64,000 nucleotides of DNA from Myxacorys californica WJT36-NPBG1 (GTDB lineage: Bacteria > Cyanobacteriota > Cyanobacteriia > Leptolyngbyales > Leptolyngbyaceae): positions 1-64,000 of the forward strand of contig JAHHHO010000025.1 in the NCBI GenBank assembly GCA_019359315.1, given 5' to 3'. The position numbers were made by a program, and so were the translations under genes. Under the pieces are notes generated by a model that ran no database searches, was not told the origin of the DNA, and was given only the letters and a program-made list of their open reading frames with translations. The stretch's first letter is position 1. Each line of letters begins with the position of its first letter. Positions 27,443-36,032 of this stretch are shown here, one piece after another.

Positions 27443-27864
27443 ATCACTTGAGCGGCTACCCATCCGAGTCCCAACCCTAACCAAGCAACCAGCGTCAGCA
27501 TAATTAGAGCTTGAACGCTGTTAAATTCTGCTGTTTGAATGTCGAGCCGTGCTAAGGACTCAGCCGAGAAAACCATGAAGAACGGCAGGAATAGCTTGAA
27601 CCAGTTGAGCAAGATGGAAGCAAAAGCAGCCGCTCCGATCAAAAACGTGAACGCAACGGTGTCCGAGTTAAACCACTTGATCAGCATACGTTGCAGCCCC
27701 CGAATCGGACTCATCATCAAGATGGCCAGAACAAGCCCCCATGCGATCGCGATTCCAAATACCACAGGAGAATGAACGGATAGAATAAATTTACCAAAAA
27801 TGGCATAGGCTACCATTAATAGCGACAGCGAAAGCCAAGGACATCTTCTACAAATTGAAATCAT
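27439..27864 (-). CDS. Conserved small integral membrane protein
   Basis: This 141-residue protein has three to four hydrophobic helices (around 8-25, 30-55, 70-95 and 118-140) and a basic loop MMSPIRGLQRMLIKWFNSD. No catalytic motif is visible and the family is not recognised, though the composition is that of a real membrane protein rather than a shadow. It converges on the SPOR-like gene with a shared 4-nt stop overlap. Confidence 0.7.
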   Translation of the reverse strand: MISICRRCPWLSLSLLMVAYAIFGKFILSVHSPVVFGIAIAWGLVLAILMMSPIRGLQRMLIKWFNSDTVAFTFLIGAAAFASILLNWFKLFLPFFMVFSAESLARLDIQTAEFNSVQALIMLTLVAWLGLGLGWVAAQVI

Positions 27865-28004
27865 AGGTTGAAAACGAGAGGCGTTTACCCATTCATTAGT
27901 AACACGTTAACTCCCAACGTTAAGGCGTGCAGATCGTCGATTTTAGATTTTCGCTCCTCTCACCAAGGCGAGCATTTTTTATTTTTTAGAACCCTTTAGG
28001 AAAC

Positions 28005-29375
28005 CTAGACCACTCGGTTTTGGCGAATACATTCTGCGTACCAGCGATAACTAGATTTTGGGATTCGCTGCTGCGTTTTGTAGTCGATGTAGGTGATGCC
28101 AAATCGTCGATCGTAGCCGTAAGACCATTCAAAATTATCCATCAAGCTCCAGACAAAGTATCCTTTGATCGGATAGTGCTCGACAGCAGCCCGATGAACA
28201 CTTTGGAGATAGTGACGTAAATACAAAATGCGATCGAGATCAATGATTTCACCTGAAGGTTTTACTTGGTCTTGAGCCGCACAACCATTTTCAGTGATGT
28301 AAATTGGTAAATCCGGGCGATTCATTGTTTCGCTAACGTGACGAATCCCCCAATACAAGCTTTCTGGAACAAGCTGTAGCCAAGGCATATTCAGTGCAGG
28401 ATAAGCTTTTGGAAAGTCGAGCCATTCACAGCCTTGCCAGTTATCAGCAGCGCGAATGTAGGTTCCTGTATAGATATTGAAACCTAAAAAATCAAGGGGT
28501 TGATGAATAGTTTTCAGGTCATCATCTTGAACATCCGGTGCATTGCTTCCAAGTTGTTCTAACAACGCTGGATGGTATGCTCCCGTTAATGCTGGATAAA
28601 TCATTCCACCATTGCCACAGTGGTACGGAAAGGCTCGCTTTGCCGCTTCGATATCCTCTGCTGATTCGGTGAGCGGAACCGTGACTCCGAAGTTATCAAC
28701 CAAAGCAATTTGCGCCTTCGTCGAGGCTGCTCGGATTGCTTGACATCCTAATCCATGTGCCAACAGCGCGTGATGCGATGTTTGCCAAACGTCTTTTTGA
28801 GATTTCACACGAGTTCCGGGCGCATGTTGAGGCGTTTTGCCCACGGCATATCCCATGTGTGTAAAACAAGATATTTCGTTGAGTGTCATCCAGTTTGTAA
28901 TACGATCGCCCAATCGACTCACGACTGCTGTTGCATAGTCTGCGAAGTCTTGCGCCATTTCTCGACTGCGCCAAGAGCCGTATTTTTGCTCCAACGCCGC
29001 CGGGCTATCCCAATGAAACAGCGTCGCGTAGGGGGTGATGTTATGTTTGAGCAAGCGATCGACCAATCGCCTATAGAAATCAATTCCAGCCTCGTTCACC
29101 TTGCCTCGACCATCGGGAATAATGCGGCACCAAGAGACGCTGAAGCGATAATTCTGGATGCCCAACTCTTTCATCAGCTTGATGTCATCTTCGTAGCGGT
29201 GGTAATGGTCACAGGCGATCGCGCCCGTATGTCCTTTTACCGTCCGTCCGCGAGTCGCGCTAAAGGTATCCCACACACTCGGCTTGCGTCCGTCTGTTTC
29301 AGTGGCTCCTTCAATTTGATAGGCCGCCGTCGCTGCGCCCCACTGGAAGTCTTCTGGAAATTGATAGCTTGTCAT
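28005..29375 (-). CDS. GH1 family beta-glucosidase
   Basis: This 456-residue glycoside hydrolase family 1 enzyme has the N-terminal signature FPEDFQWGAATAAYQIEGA and the acid/base glutamate in TLNEISC (E167). The nucleophile glutamate lies in YITENGC, and the end is WSLMDNFEWSYGYDRRFGI. It would hydrolyse cellobiose or other beta-glucosides in the cytoplasm, as no signal peptide is visible. The ATG at 29375 is preferred because an earlier start at 29429 would run into the small membrane gene upstream, which ends 7 bp away. Confidence 0.95.
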   Translation of the reverse strand: MTSYQFPEDFQWGAATAAYQIEGATETDGRKPSVWDTFSATRGRTVKGHTGAIACDHYHRYEDDIKLMKELGIQNYRFSVSWCRIIPDGRGKVNEAGIDFYRRLVDRLLKHNITPYATLFHWDSPAALEQKYGSWRSREMAQDFADYATAVVSRLGDRITNWMTLNEISCFTHMGYAVGKTPQHAPGTRVKSQKDVWQTSHHALLAHGLGCQAIRAASTKAQIALVDNFGVTVPLTESAEDIEAAKRAFPYHCGNGGMIYPALTGAYHPALLEQLGSNAPDVQDDDLKTIHQPLDFLGFNIYTGTYIRAADNWQGCEWLDFPKAYPALNMPWLQLVPESLYWGIRHVSETMNRPDLPIYITENGCAAQDQVKPSGEIIDLDRILYLRHYLQSVHRAAVEHYPIKGYFVWSLMDNFEWSYGYDRRFGITYIDYKTQQRIPKSSYRWYAECIRQNRVV

Positions 29376-29382
29376 AGCGAAT

Positions 29383-29571
29383 CTAGTTTTTACGGTGAGC
29401 GCGGGTCTGAATGAGGAGCGCGATCGCAATTACAATCGACGGTGACAGTACAGCAATTAATACGGTAGTCAACGTTGGTGCAACGTTAAGAAACGGAGCA
29501 AGGTATTTGATAGCGATCGAGAGTGCTAACGAAGGAAGCACCACTTTGAGAATAAAAATAAACGTATCCAT
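29383..29571 (-). CDS. Small two-helix membrane protein upstream of the GH1 gene
   Basis: This 62-residue protein from the ATG at 29571 has two hydrophobic helices (FIFILKVVLPSLALSIAI and TTVLIAVLSPSIVIAIALLI) and a basic C-terminus (TRAHRKN). It ends 7 bp before the GH1 gene on the same strand, so the two may be cotranscribed. Small proteins of this look are common in cyanobacteria; no function is known to me. Confidence 0.55.
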   Translation of the reverse strand: MDTFIFILKVVLPSLALSIAIKYLAPFLNVAPTLTTVLIAVLSPSIVIAIALLIQTRAHRKN

Positions 29572-29710
29572 TTTGATTTTGGTGAACCATCTCGAACCTA
29601 ACCGCAAATCTCTGAAGAATTGCTAATTCCTGGAAGAGCCACTTATCTACTCTCTACTGTTCATACTATTTGTTCATACTATTTTTCACCCGTTGTTTTT
29701 CGATATAGAC

Positions 29711-30143
29711 AGGACTTACGCACTGGTGACATTAAGACACCGACCTTAAACGACACGAACCTAAACTTAATCATAGAAGCAACCTTCCTTACCTTAGAAG
29801 CAAGGTTCGTTACGCCAGAAGCAAGGTTCGTTACCCTAGAAGTAGGATTCCTTTTGGCAGAAGGAAGGTTCCTTACGTCGAAAGCGATCTTCCTTACCCT
29901 AGAAGCAACCCTCCTTACGCCAAAAGCAACCTTCCTTACCTTAGAAGCAAGGTTCGTTACGCCAGAAGCAACCCTCCTTACGCCAAAAGCAACCTTCCTT
30001 ACCCTAGAAGCAACCCTCCTTACGCCAAAAGCAACCTTCCTTACCTTAGAAGCAAGGTTCGTTACGCCAAAAGCAACCTTCCTTATCACAGCGACTCTGT
30101 TTATAAAGACACTGCAACATCTGCAATGATTTGCGTAAGTCCT
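29711..30143. mobile_element. MITE-like element bounded by 12-bp terminal inverted repeats
   Basis: AGGACTTACGCA (29711-29722) is repeated in perfect inverse orientation at 30132-30143, enclosing 433 bp. The interior is mainly a 21-bp tandem array and encodes no transposase. ACTTACGC-type ends are familiar to me from cyanobacterial insertion sequences, so this looks like a non-autonomous derivative. A near copy of the left end (CAGGGCTTACGCACTGG) lies alone at 39151. No convincing target-site duplication can be fixed; a TAG or TA on each side is possible. Confidence 0.55.
29776..30090. repeat. 21-bp tandem repeat array, 15 units
   Basis: Fifteen consecutive 21-bp units run from 29776 to 30090, each starting GAAG or AAAG followed by CAACCTTCC, CAACCCTCC or CAAGGTTCG and ending ACGCCA, ACCTTA or ACCCTA. 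The variants recur in blocks (units 7-9 match units 12-14), showing that growth occurred by multi-unit duplication. No stop codon interrupts the array on either strand, giving heptads such as LEARFVT and TPEATLL on plus and KVRKVAF, GVTNLAS on minus. No evidence supports translation. Confidence 0.9.
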
Positions 30144-30331
30144 AGTAGAGCTTGGATCAAGCGATCTTTCAGAGTTTGGAAAAGCGAATCACTTGCCCAT
30201 GAACAACACTGAGCGCCATCAGAATCATAATCATGGTTCAATTCACTCCATCCCTCACGCTCCAGCTTCCAAACGCGATAGGCGCAACCCACTACCGCAG
30301 TTTTATGAGCCCGCACGACTCTTAAAAACAT
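30101..30331 (-). CDS. Small hypothetical protein whose end lies inside the MITE-like element
   Basis: This reverse-strand frame of 76 codons starts at the ATG at 30331 (MFLRVVRAHKTAVVGCAYRV). Its composition is protein-like (WKLEREGWSELNHDYDSDGA). The last dozen codons read through the right inverted repeat of the element (30132-30143), so the native C-terminus was probably replaced by insertion. No family is recognised. It may be a truncated pseudogene. Confidence 0.4.
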   Translation of the reverse strand: MFLRVVRAHKTAVVGCAYRVWKLEREGWSELNHDYDSDGAQCCSWASDSLFQTLKDRLIQALLGLTQIIADVAVSL

Positions 30332-30394
30332 TTTTTCAGGTAGAATCTGAAATTCCGTAAAAACACAGATGAGGTTTAGGTATCTGTCTGCAAC

Positions 30395-30475
30395 TATAGT
30401 TACATAAGTCATTTCATTAGAGAGTATCAACTTTCACAGCTACCAGCCCAGTAGTGTCGCGCTACTGGGTTTTTT
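30395..30475 (+). ncRNA. Candidate small RNA ending in a terminator
   Basis: A TATAGT hexamer at 30395-30400 could serve as a -10 box. A transcript beginning about 30407 would run roughly 70 nt and end at the strong hairpin and T-run at 30475. No plus-strand gene lies upstream to explain this terminator. No matching known RNA family is recognised and no good -35 box is visible. Confidence 0.3.
30445..30475 (+). terminator. Rho-independent terminator
   Basis: CCCAGTAG (30447-30454) pairs with CTACTGGG (30462-30469) around a 7-base loop and is followed by TTTTTT (30470-30475). It is a textbook intrinsic terminator in the plus direction. Confidence 0.85.
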
Positions 30476-30825
30476 ACTGGGCTTGGGCAGCTTCAGAAAT
30501 GATACGGAATAGAGAGTGCAGCCAAGACTGAGAGACAATTGCCTTGCTTAAGAATTTAGGACTTAGGCCGCGATTCTTCGGAGTTTGGCAGAGCCGATCG
30601 CGCGTTGGCAGCAAATTTTGTTGGGTACTTTGGAAGAGGCTTCGCCTACGAATGTAGCGGATGCCTGCGGCAACACTCTGCAAGGAATAGATTAGTTACC
30701 ACTATCTGTTTTTTGCAGAGGAGTGCTGGAAGCTACATCCGTTTCATCTACTACCCAATCTGCTGCCTGTTCTGAAATAGCTAACTGCACTTGCAATGAG
30801 CGCAGAGTACAACTCTGAAAAACGG

Positions 30826-31656
30826 CTACACCAAGCTCTGAAGAATTGCGTCATTCACCACATCTGGAGCTTCTGCCATGATCAAATGTCCTACGTCTGA
30901 CACCGTGATGTGAGTACTATTTGGGTGCTGATGTTGCAGCCGCGCTAACCATTCATGCCCCATCACAGGCGGAAACATCGGATCGCTGCTGCCTGTGATA
31001 ATCGTAATCGGGCAATCAAATTCGTGATGGCGTCCGTCGTAGCCCCAAAATGCTTCGATCGCTTCGTAGGGGTGAGGATCAGTCGGGAGATCATTAGACC
31101 GTTCAGGCTCATCGTCATCACTACTAAGAGCAGCAATTAACACGTGTTGCTGCCACCGATGGAGATGATGTCCAGCAACTCGCTCTGCGAAGCCCCAAAG
31201 GAGCGCAAAAAATTTGATCGCGGGAATTTCCCACCACGGCGTTAAATCGTGCGTGCCGCCTGCGATCGCAATGATGGCTCGCGTCGGATGGCGTTTTGCC
31301 CACTCCAAACCAATCGGAACGCCATAGCTATGACAACACAAAATTGGATTTTCAATCTGAAAGTGTCTCAGCAACCGCGTTAAATCGCGTCGATGTCGCC
31401 CCACCGAATAGCGCTGATAGCGCCCAGAGTCCCCATGTCCCGCCAAATCATAGGCAAGAACCGCCTGCCCAGACGCCCGAAAAAATTTCCATTGCAGCCG
31501 CCAATTGTAGCGACTGCCAAGCCCGCCATGAACAAAGACGATCGCGGGCAATCGTCCCGGCGCATAAGCCACTTGCAGGGCAACGCTCCGCAGTTGAATC
31601 TGCGTTCCTGCGAGTGTGATTGGCTCCTCTATCGCGGAAGAATACGGCATAAGCAT
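30826..31656 (-). CDS. Alpha/beta hydrolase
   Basis: This 276-residue alpha/beta-fold hydrolase has the oxyanion-loop motif VFVHGGLGSRYNW, strand LAYDLAGHGDSG, nucleophile elbow CCHSYGVP (serine in C-H-S-Y-G) and a probable catalytic histidine in VGHLIMAEAP. The acid is likely in TGSSDPMFPP. The substrate is unknown. The frame is open to 31758, but the upstream part looks unlike protein, so the ATG at 31656 (MLMPYSSA) is used. Confidence 0.87.
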   Translation of the reverse strand: MLMPYSSAIEEPITLAGTQIQLRSVALQVAYAPGRLPAIVFVHGGLGSRYNWRLQWKFFRASGQAVLAYDLAGHGDSGRYQRYSVGRHRRDLTRLLRHFQIENPILCCHSYGVPIGLEWAKRHPTRAIIAIAGGTHDLTPWWEIPAIKFFALLWGFAERVAGHHLHRWQQHVLIAALSSDDDEPERSNDLPTDPHPYEAIEAFWGYDGRHHEFDCPITIITGSSDPMFPPVMGHEWLARLQHQHPNSTHITVSDVGHLIMAEAPDVVNDAILQSLV

Positions 31657-31897
31657 TGAGGGCAAAACCAGATTAGCGCTTTCGTCTTGATGAGTACGAA
31701 AGCTTGCTTCGAGGAAACAGATACCGAATTGAGGCGAGAGCACATACGACAATGACACCGACCATCAAAAGCTCAAAAACCATAGGGCAACATCACAGTT
31801 TAGCGAATCTCAGGTTACTCAGTCTTAATGTACAGTTGTGCTTTGACATTTGCATGACTCTGTTATCGCGACGCTTTAACAGGCAGCAGGAGCGAGT

Positions 31898-31921
31898 CAA
31901 TCCAAAATGCAATCCAAAATG
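31898..31921. repeat. Short 12-bp direct repeat
   Basis: CAATCCAAAATG occurs twice in tandem at 31898-31909 and 31910-31921, just beyond the 3' end of the histidine kinase gene. Confidence 0.7.
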
Positions 31922-31928
31922 CAAAGAG

Positions 31929-33059
31929 TTAACGTTTTGCGATCGCAGAAATGCTAAATGCCCCAGATGGTGCGATCGGTAGAGAAAATCGAAAAATACT
32001 GCCTTTGCCCAATTCACTCTCAGCTTGAATCACCCCGTTTTGCAACTCGACCAATCGCTGAGAAATGGCTAAGCCGATGCCCGTTCCTCCAGAGTGGCGA
32101 TCGCGCGATCGATCCGAGCGCCAGAATCGCTCAAACACATGCGGCAGTTCTTCTGGCGCAATCCCTTGTCCGGTATCTTCGACGGCAACCCAAACTTGAG
32201 CCGTCGCCTCCCACGCCCGCAGGGTGACACTGCCTTCGGGAGTATAGCGCAGCGCATTACCAATTAAGTTAATCAAAATCTGTTCGACGCGCTCTGGATC
32301 AGCGAGAACGAGCGGTAGAGTTTGAGGACAGTCGAGCCTTAGACTCGGATTATCGTCCAATAGTTGATCGGAGAATTTTTGAATCAGGGAATTTAACAAC
32401 GGGTAGAGATTAAGCGATTGCAGATTGATCGGCAAATAGCCCGCTTCTGCTTTAGACAATTCTTGTAGATCATTCACGAGCCTGCGAAGCCGCGTCGTTT
32501 CTTTGGCAAGACGGTGATAAATATCAGTCGAAGGCGCGATCGTGCCATCGCCCAACCCTTCCAAATAGCCTTCCAGAACCGTCAAAGGCGTTCGCAATTC
32601 GTGAGTCAAGTCACCAACCAATTCACGGCGGCGCTGTTCCACTCCTTCCAAGTCTTTTGCCATGCGATTAAAACTTTGAGCCAGACGATTCAGTTCAGGA
32701 ATTTCGTTGGCCGGAACTCGTTCTTCTAAATGTCCAGAGGCAAAGCGGCGAGTGATCCGTTCCATCTGAATCAGGGGTTGCATAATGCGTTTGGACACCC
32801 AATAACTCAGCGCGATCGCAGAGGTTCCTCCAACAATGACTGACCAGAACGCGCCTCGACTCCACGCCGAATCAAATCCCTCTAAAAGTTGCCGTCGGGA
32901 ATAGATCAAGTTAAAACCGTACCCTTGCAGCTTTTCAAGATGCCAAATAAATAGCTGCGGAGAATAAATTTTTCCGACCACCAACAGCGTACTGATGCCC
33001 ACAATCATCACGATCATGTGGGATAAAAAGAGGCGCGTACTGAGGTTAATTCTGTTCAT
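31929..33059 (-). CDS. HAMP-domain sensor histidine kinase
   Basis: This 376-residue membrane kinase has helix 1 at about 8-28 (LFLSHMIVMIVGISTLLVVG), a short extracytoplasmic loop, helix 2 near 70-90 and a HAMP linker (RITRRFASGHLEERVPANEI). The H-box is GDLTHELRTPLTVLEGYLEG, the N-box NLIGNALRYTPEG and the G-boxes DTGQGIAPEE and GGTGIGLAIS. All catalytic blocks are present. It starts 6 bp after the response regulator gene, so the pair is an operon. The signal is unknown; the architecture resembles BaeS. Confidence 0.95.
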   Translation of the reverse strand: MNRINLSTRLFLSHMIVMIVGISTLLVVGKIYSPQLFIWHLEKLQGYGFNLIYSRRQLLEGFDSAWSRGAFWSVIVGGTSAIALSYWVSKRIMQPLIQMERITRRFASGHLEERVPANEIPELNRLAQSFNRMAKDLEGVEQRRRELVGDLTHELRTPLTVLEGYLEGLGDGTIAPSTDIYHRLAKETTRLRRLVNDLQELSKAEAGYLPINLQSLNLYPLLNSLIQKFSDQLLDDNPSLRLDCPQTLPLVLADPERVEQILINLIGNALRYTPEGSVTLRAWEATAQVWVAVEDTGQGIAPEELPHVFERFWRSDRSRDRHSGGTGIGLAISQRLVELQNGVIQAESELGKGSIFRFSLPIAPSGAFSISAIAKR

Positions 33060-33065
33060 CTAAGC

Positions 33066-33773
33066 CTAAGCAACGGCATCTTCAAACTTATATCCAACGC
33101 CGATCACCGTCTTTACAAACGTCGGATTTGCCGGATCGGGTTCAATCTTTTTGCGCAGCCGAGCAATATGAGTATCGACCACGCGTTCATCTCCAAAGAA
33201 GTTACTGCCCCAAAGCTTATCAATCAGTTGAGTCCGGTTCCAGACGCGACCGGGGTAACTCATAAACGTCGAGAGCAGGTCAAACTCTAGCGTGGTCAAA
33301 TCTAAAGCTTCAGTGCGCTCTCCATCCACTTGACGAACCGCTGAGCGTTGATCTAGATCCACTACAAAGTTCTGAGTCCGATAACTCTGGCTCTGTCCGC
33401 CTTGGCGGAGAGTTCGTCTAAGCAACGCTCGAACTCTCGCAACCAGTTCCTTGGGGCTAAATGGTTTAACCATATAGTCATCAGCTCCCGTCGAAAGCCC
33501 AATGATGCGATCGAGTTCTTCTCCTTTTGCCGTCAGCATCAGAATATACGGATCTTTCAGCCCTGGCTTTTGACGGATTCTGGCGCACACTTCCAAACCA
33601 TCTAAGCCTGGAATCATTAGATCCAGAATGATTAGATCAGGCTTTTGATCTTGAAACATGGTTAGTGCAGTCAATCCATCTCGGCAGGTGCGACAGGAGA
33701 ATCCTTCTTTCTCAAGGTAAAGCTGAATCAGTTGAGCAATTTCTGCTTCATCTTCAACAATCAGAATTTCCAT
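33066..33773 (-). CDS. OmpR-family response regulator
   Basis: This 235-residue regulator has a receiver domain at 1-118, phosphoacceptor aspartate in IILDLMIPGLDG (about D51) and conserved lysine in VKPFSPKEL. A winged-helix DNA-binding domain occupies 135-230 (FDLLSTFMSYPGRVWNRTQL, VDTHIARLRKKIEPDP). It is the partner of the kinase gene immediately downstream. It is divergent from psb30, with a shared upstream region of about 215 bp; whether it regulates psb30 is open. Confidence 0.95.
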   Translation of the reverse strand: MEILIVEDEAEIAQLIQLYLEKEGFSCRTCRDGLTALTMFQDQKPDLIILDLMIPGLDGLEVCARIRQKPGLKDPYILMLTAKGEELDRIIGLSTGADDYMVKPFSPKELVARVRALLRRTLRQGGQSQSYRTQNFVVDLDQRSAVRQVDGERTEALDLTTLEFDLLSTFMSYPGRVWNRTQLIDKLWGSNFFGDERVVDTHIARLRKKIEPDPANPTFVKTVIGVGYKFEDAVA

Positions 33774-33988
33774 GTGTCGCGTTGAAAAGACAACACTCTA
33801 GAGTTTAACAACTCCCAGAATATGAGAAACTATTTTTGGGAAAGTGCTGCTTATCAAGACCTTGCTTCTGACAAAGTAGAGTTTTATTGAGTTTTGTTAA
33901 CTTTCTTAAGATTGGTACAAATCGACCGATAGAATAGCGCTTAGCGCAGCATTGTTCATGACCCAGTTGGGCTTGTTTGGGAGGAGAG

Positions 33989-34108
33989 ATGGAGTTTCTA
34001 AGTAACATTAACTTTGAAGCGATCGCACAGTTGACCCTGGTAGGCATGATTATGCTGGCAGGTCCGGTGGTGATCTTTCTGTTAGCCTTTCGCGGTGGCG
34101 ATCTCTAG
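33989..34108 (+). CDS. psb30: Photosystem II protein Psb30 (Ycf12)
   Basis: This 39-residue single-helix protein reads [19 protein letters not shown] at the start and ends [10 protein letters not shown]. It matches Psb30/Ycf12, a peripheral small subunit of photosystem II near cytochrome b559 and PsbJ/PsbK that helps stabilise the complex. One transmembrane helix spans about residues 14-33. A GGAGGAG ribosome-binding site stands a few bases before the ATG. The gene is monocistronic, ending before the terminator at 34256. Confidence 0.93.
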   Translation: MEFLSNINFEAIAQLTLVGMIMLAGPVVIFLLAFRGGDL

Positions 34109-34255
34109 TAGCAATCTCTAACCGTTACAAGCGCTTTCAGTGTTTGTTGGCTTTGAGAACCCGCAACAGTGTTTGACAGAATAAATAGGTTTGACAGAAA
34201 AAACAGTTCCCCGTGAACTCAGAATTTTTACAGGTTTAAGAGAGAGTAGCTCCAA

Positions 34256-34284
34256 AGTCCGGTCATCACTGACCGGGCTTTTTT
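34256..34284 (+). terminator. Rho-independent terminator of psb30
   Basis: AGTCCGGTCA (34256-34265) pairs with TGACCGGGCT (34270-34279) around a 4-base loop, followed by a T-run to 34284. Two TTGACAGAA direct repeats (34173 and 34191) lie between psb30 and this hairpin. Confidence 0.85.
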
Positions 34285-34332
34285 GTCGCTATCTGTTGTC
34301 GAATAACAGATTCTTTGTCTCTTTGCTTGTCG

Positions 34333-35889
34333 TTATCCAAGCCTCTCTCCCTGCGCCTGTAGTTCTTCTTTGATTTTGGGTTTGAGCTTCTCAAATTCGT
34401 CTTTAAGGACATCTTTACTGATCGTCGGTTTGCCGATCGCGGCCCAAGTACGACTCGTTAACGTCCACTGGAGCAACTGCGATCGCTGTATCGGCGTCAT
34501 TTGCAATGGCAGAACATAAGCGCAATGGTGCGGATCTTCGATCGCGAAAAACAGAATGTAATATTTCTCTTTATCGATCAGCAAGCGCGAAATCTTCTCG
34601 CCCTGCTCGGTTTTAAGATCTAAATAGCAGCGCAACCATCGCGGATCAGTCTCTTTGTGGTGGAGTTGGTTATACAACGCCGTAACCCACAAAATCATGG
34701 GATGAGGCGACATCGTACACAAAAAATTCTTGTAAAGCCGATTGTAGAGCTTACCAATCTGAATGTTTTCAATCTCTTGCTGAGGCAACATCACCCAAAT
34801 TGTCGCAAGCGTTTCTCGCTTGGTTTCTAGAACGTGCGGAAACACAATTTGAGCCACGGGTTTGTCTTTGGGCCACGTCGTTAGTTGACACGCTTCATCT
34901 GGTGTCAGGGCATCAGGATCGCGAGCAGGAGCTGCTACTGGGCGTCTAAGCAATGCTTCACTAATGCGATGGCTAATTTGCCGCGTCGCACTGTAACGCT
35001 GTTCTAACGGTTCTAAGGCTTTGAGAATATCAGCGATCGTTTGAGGACGAGCATTTACATCCTTCGCCAGACAACTCATTACCAAGTTCTCCAGCATCTT
35101 CGGCACTTTGAGATTGGGATTAATCGATTCAAACGTGCGGGGAGCTTGGAAGTGATGCGTTTTATACCAACCACCAAATGAGTGAGTATCGGCTTGGAGC
35201 GGCATTTTTCCGGTCAGCATCTCAAACAACATGACACCCAAACTATAGATGTCCGATCGCGAGTCGAGTTCGCGCCCTTCCATTTGCTCTGGGGACGAAT
35301 ATGCCAACGTGCCCATGTAGGAACTCGTTTGGCTAACGTCTGCTTGCAACAGTTTAGAAATGCCAAAGTCGAGAATTTTAACGAGTTCGCCAAAGCCCGA
35401 GTCTTGAATGACCAGCAGGTTACTCGGCTTAATGTCGCGATGGATGATCGGATAGGTCGAGCCATCGATCGTGATGCCCTGGTGAGCGCACTGAATGCCC
35501 GCGCAAATCTGACGCGCCAAACTGAGAAACCGAGGTAACGGCAGATTTTGGGTTGAGATAATATCGCTGAAGCTACTACCCTGCAAGTATTCCATCACAT
35601 AGTAAGGCACCTCCTGCTCATCAACGCCATAGTCCATCACTCGCACAATGTGCATACTTTTGGTACTGAGCAAGGCGCAAGTTCGGGCTTCACTGCGGAA
35701 GCGATCGCGCATTTTGCGAGTCAGCAGCGTTTGGGCTAAAAACTTGATCGCCACAATCACACCACCGAGTAACACGTCTTCCGCTTTGTACACTTGTCCC
35801 ATTGCCCCACGTCCAATCAACTCGATTAGCTGATAGCGATTGGAGAGAAGCTGTCCGATTCTAGGGTCTTTACGGGAGCGAGTCTGCAC
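34333..35889 (-). CDS. Serine/threonine protein kinase
   Basis: This 518-residue Hanks-type kinase has the glycine loop GRGAMGQVYKAED (about 25-37), VAIKFL lysine, catalytic HRDIKPSNLLV and DFGISK. The activation segment is followed by GTLAYSSPEQMEG. The C-terminal half (about 330-518) is soluble and not recognised; it has no transmembrane helix and no PASTA, WD40 or pentapeptide repeat. The start is GTG at 35889. Targets are unknown. A separate regulatory domain could occupy the unassigned half. Confidence 0.93.
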   Translation of the reverse strand: MQTRSRKDPRIGQLLSNRYQLIELIGRGAMGQVYKAEDVLLGGVIVAIKFLAQTLLTRKMRDRFRSEARTCALLSTKSMHIVRVMDYGVDEQEVPYYVMEYLQGSSFSDIISTQNLPLPRFLSLARQICAGIQCAHQGITIDGSTYPIIHRDIKPSNLLVIQDSGFGELVKILDFGISKLLQADVSQTSSYMGTLAYSSPEQMEGRELDSRSDIYSLGVMLFEMLTGKMPLQADTHSFGGWYKTHHFQAPRTFESINPNLKVPKMLENLVMSCLAKDVNARPQTIADILKALEPLEQRYSATRQISHRISEALLRRPVAAPARDPDALTPDEACQLTTWPKDKPVAQIVFPHVLETKRETLATIWVMLPQQEIENIQIGKLYNRLYKNFLCTMSPHPMILWVTALYNQLHHKETDPRWLRCYLDLKTEQGEKISRLLIDKEKYYILFFAIEDPHHCAYVLPLQMTPIQRSQLLQWTLTSRTWAAIGKPTISKDVLKDEFEKLKPKIKEELQAQGERLG

Positions 35890-36032
35890 AGGAGTCTTGG
35901 GGGAATGGGGACAAAAATGAGAGGGGAGATTTGAGATGAAGAGGTAGCCAAATATGAGAAAAAGCCTGCTCCCAGTATGGACAGTTCGGTTTGTAAAGTA
36001 ACCGTCAGGTCTGGAGACTCACCACTGATGCT

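Larger units (their letters stand above)
30332..30825. other. Intergenic stretch with a strong terminator and no clear gene
   Basis: Apart from the hairpin at 30445-30475 and the possible small RNA before it, this stretch shows no convincing coding frame. A frame on minus around 30474-30683 has poor protein-like character. The area holds fragments such as CTTCGCCTACG and TGCCTGCGGCAAC that look like pieces of dispersed repeats. Confidence 0.4.

Noticed and set aside
29620-30129. A 169-codon plus-strand frame and a 136-codon minus-strand frame through the repeat array
   Set aside because: Both are explained by a stop-free 21-bp unit repeated in tandem. The peptides are pure heptad repeats of the array with no start context or independent protein-like sequence.
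30474-30683. A 69-codon minus-strand frame next to the terminator
   Set aside because: Composition is not protein-like and no ribosome-binding site is visible.
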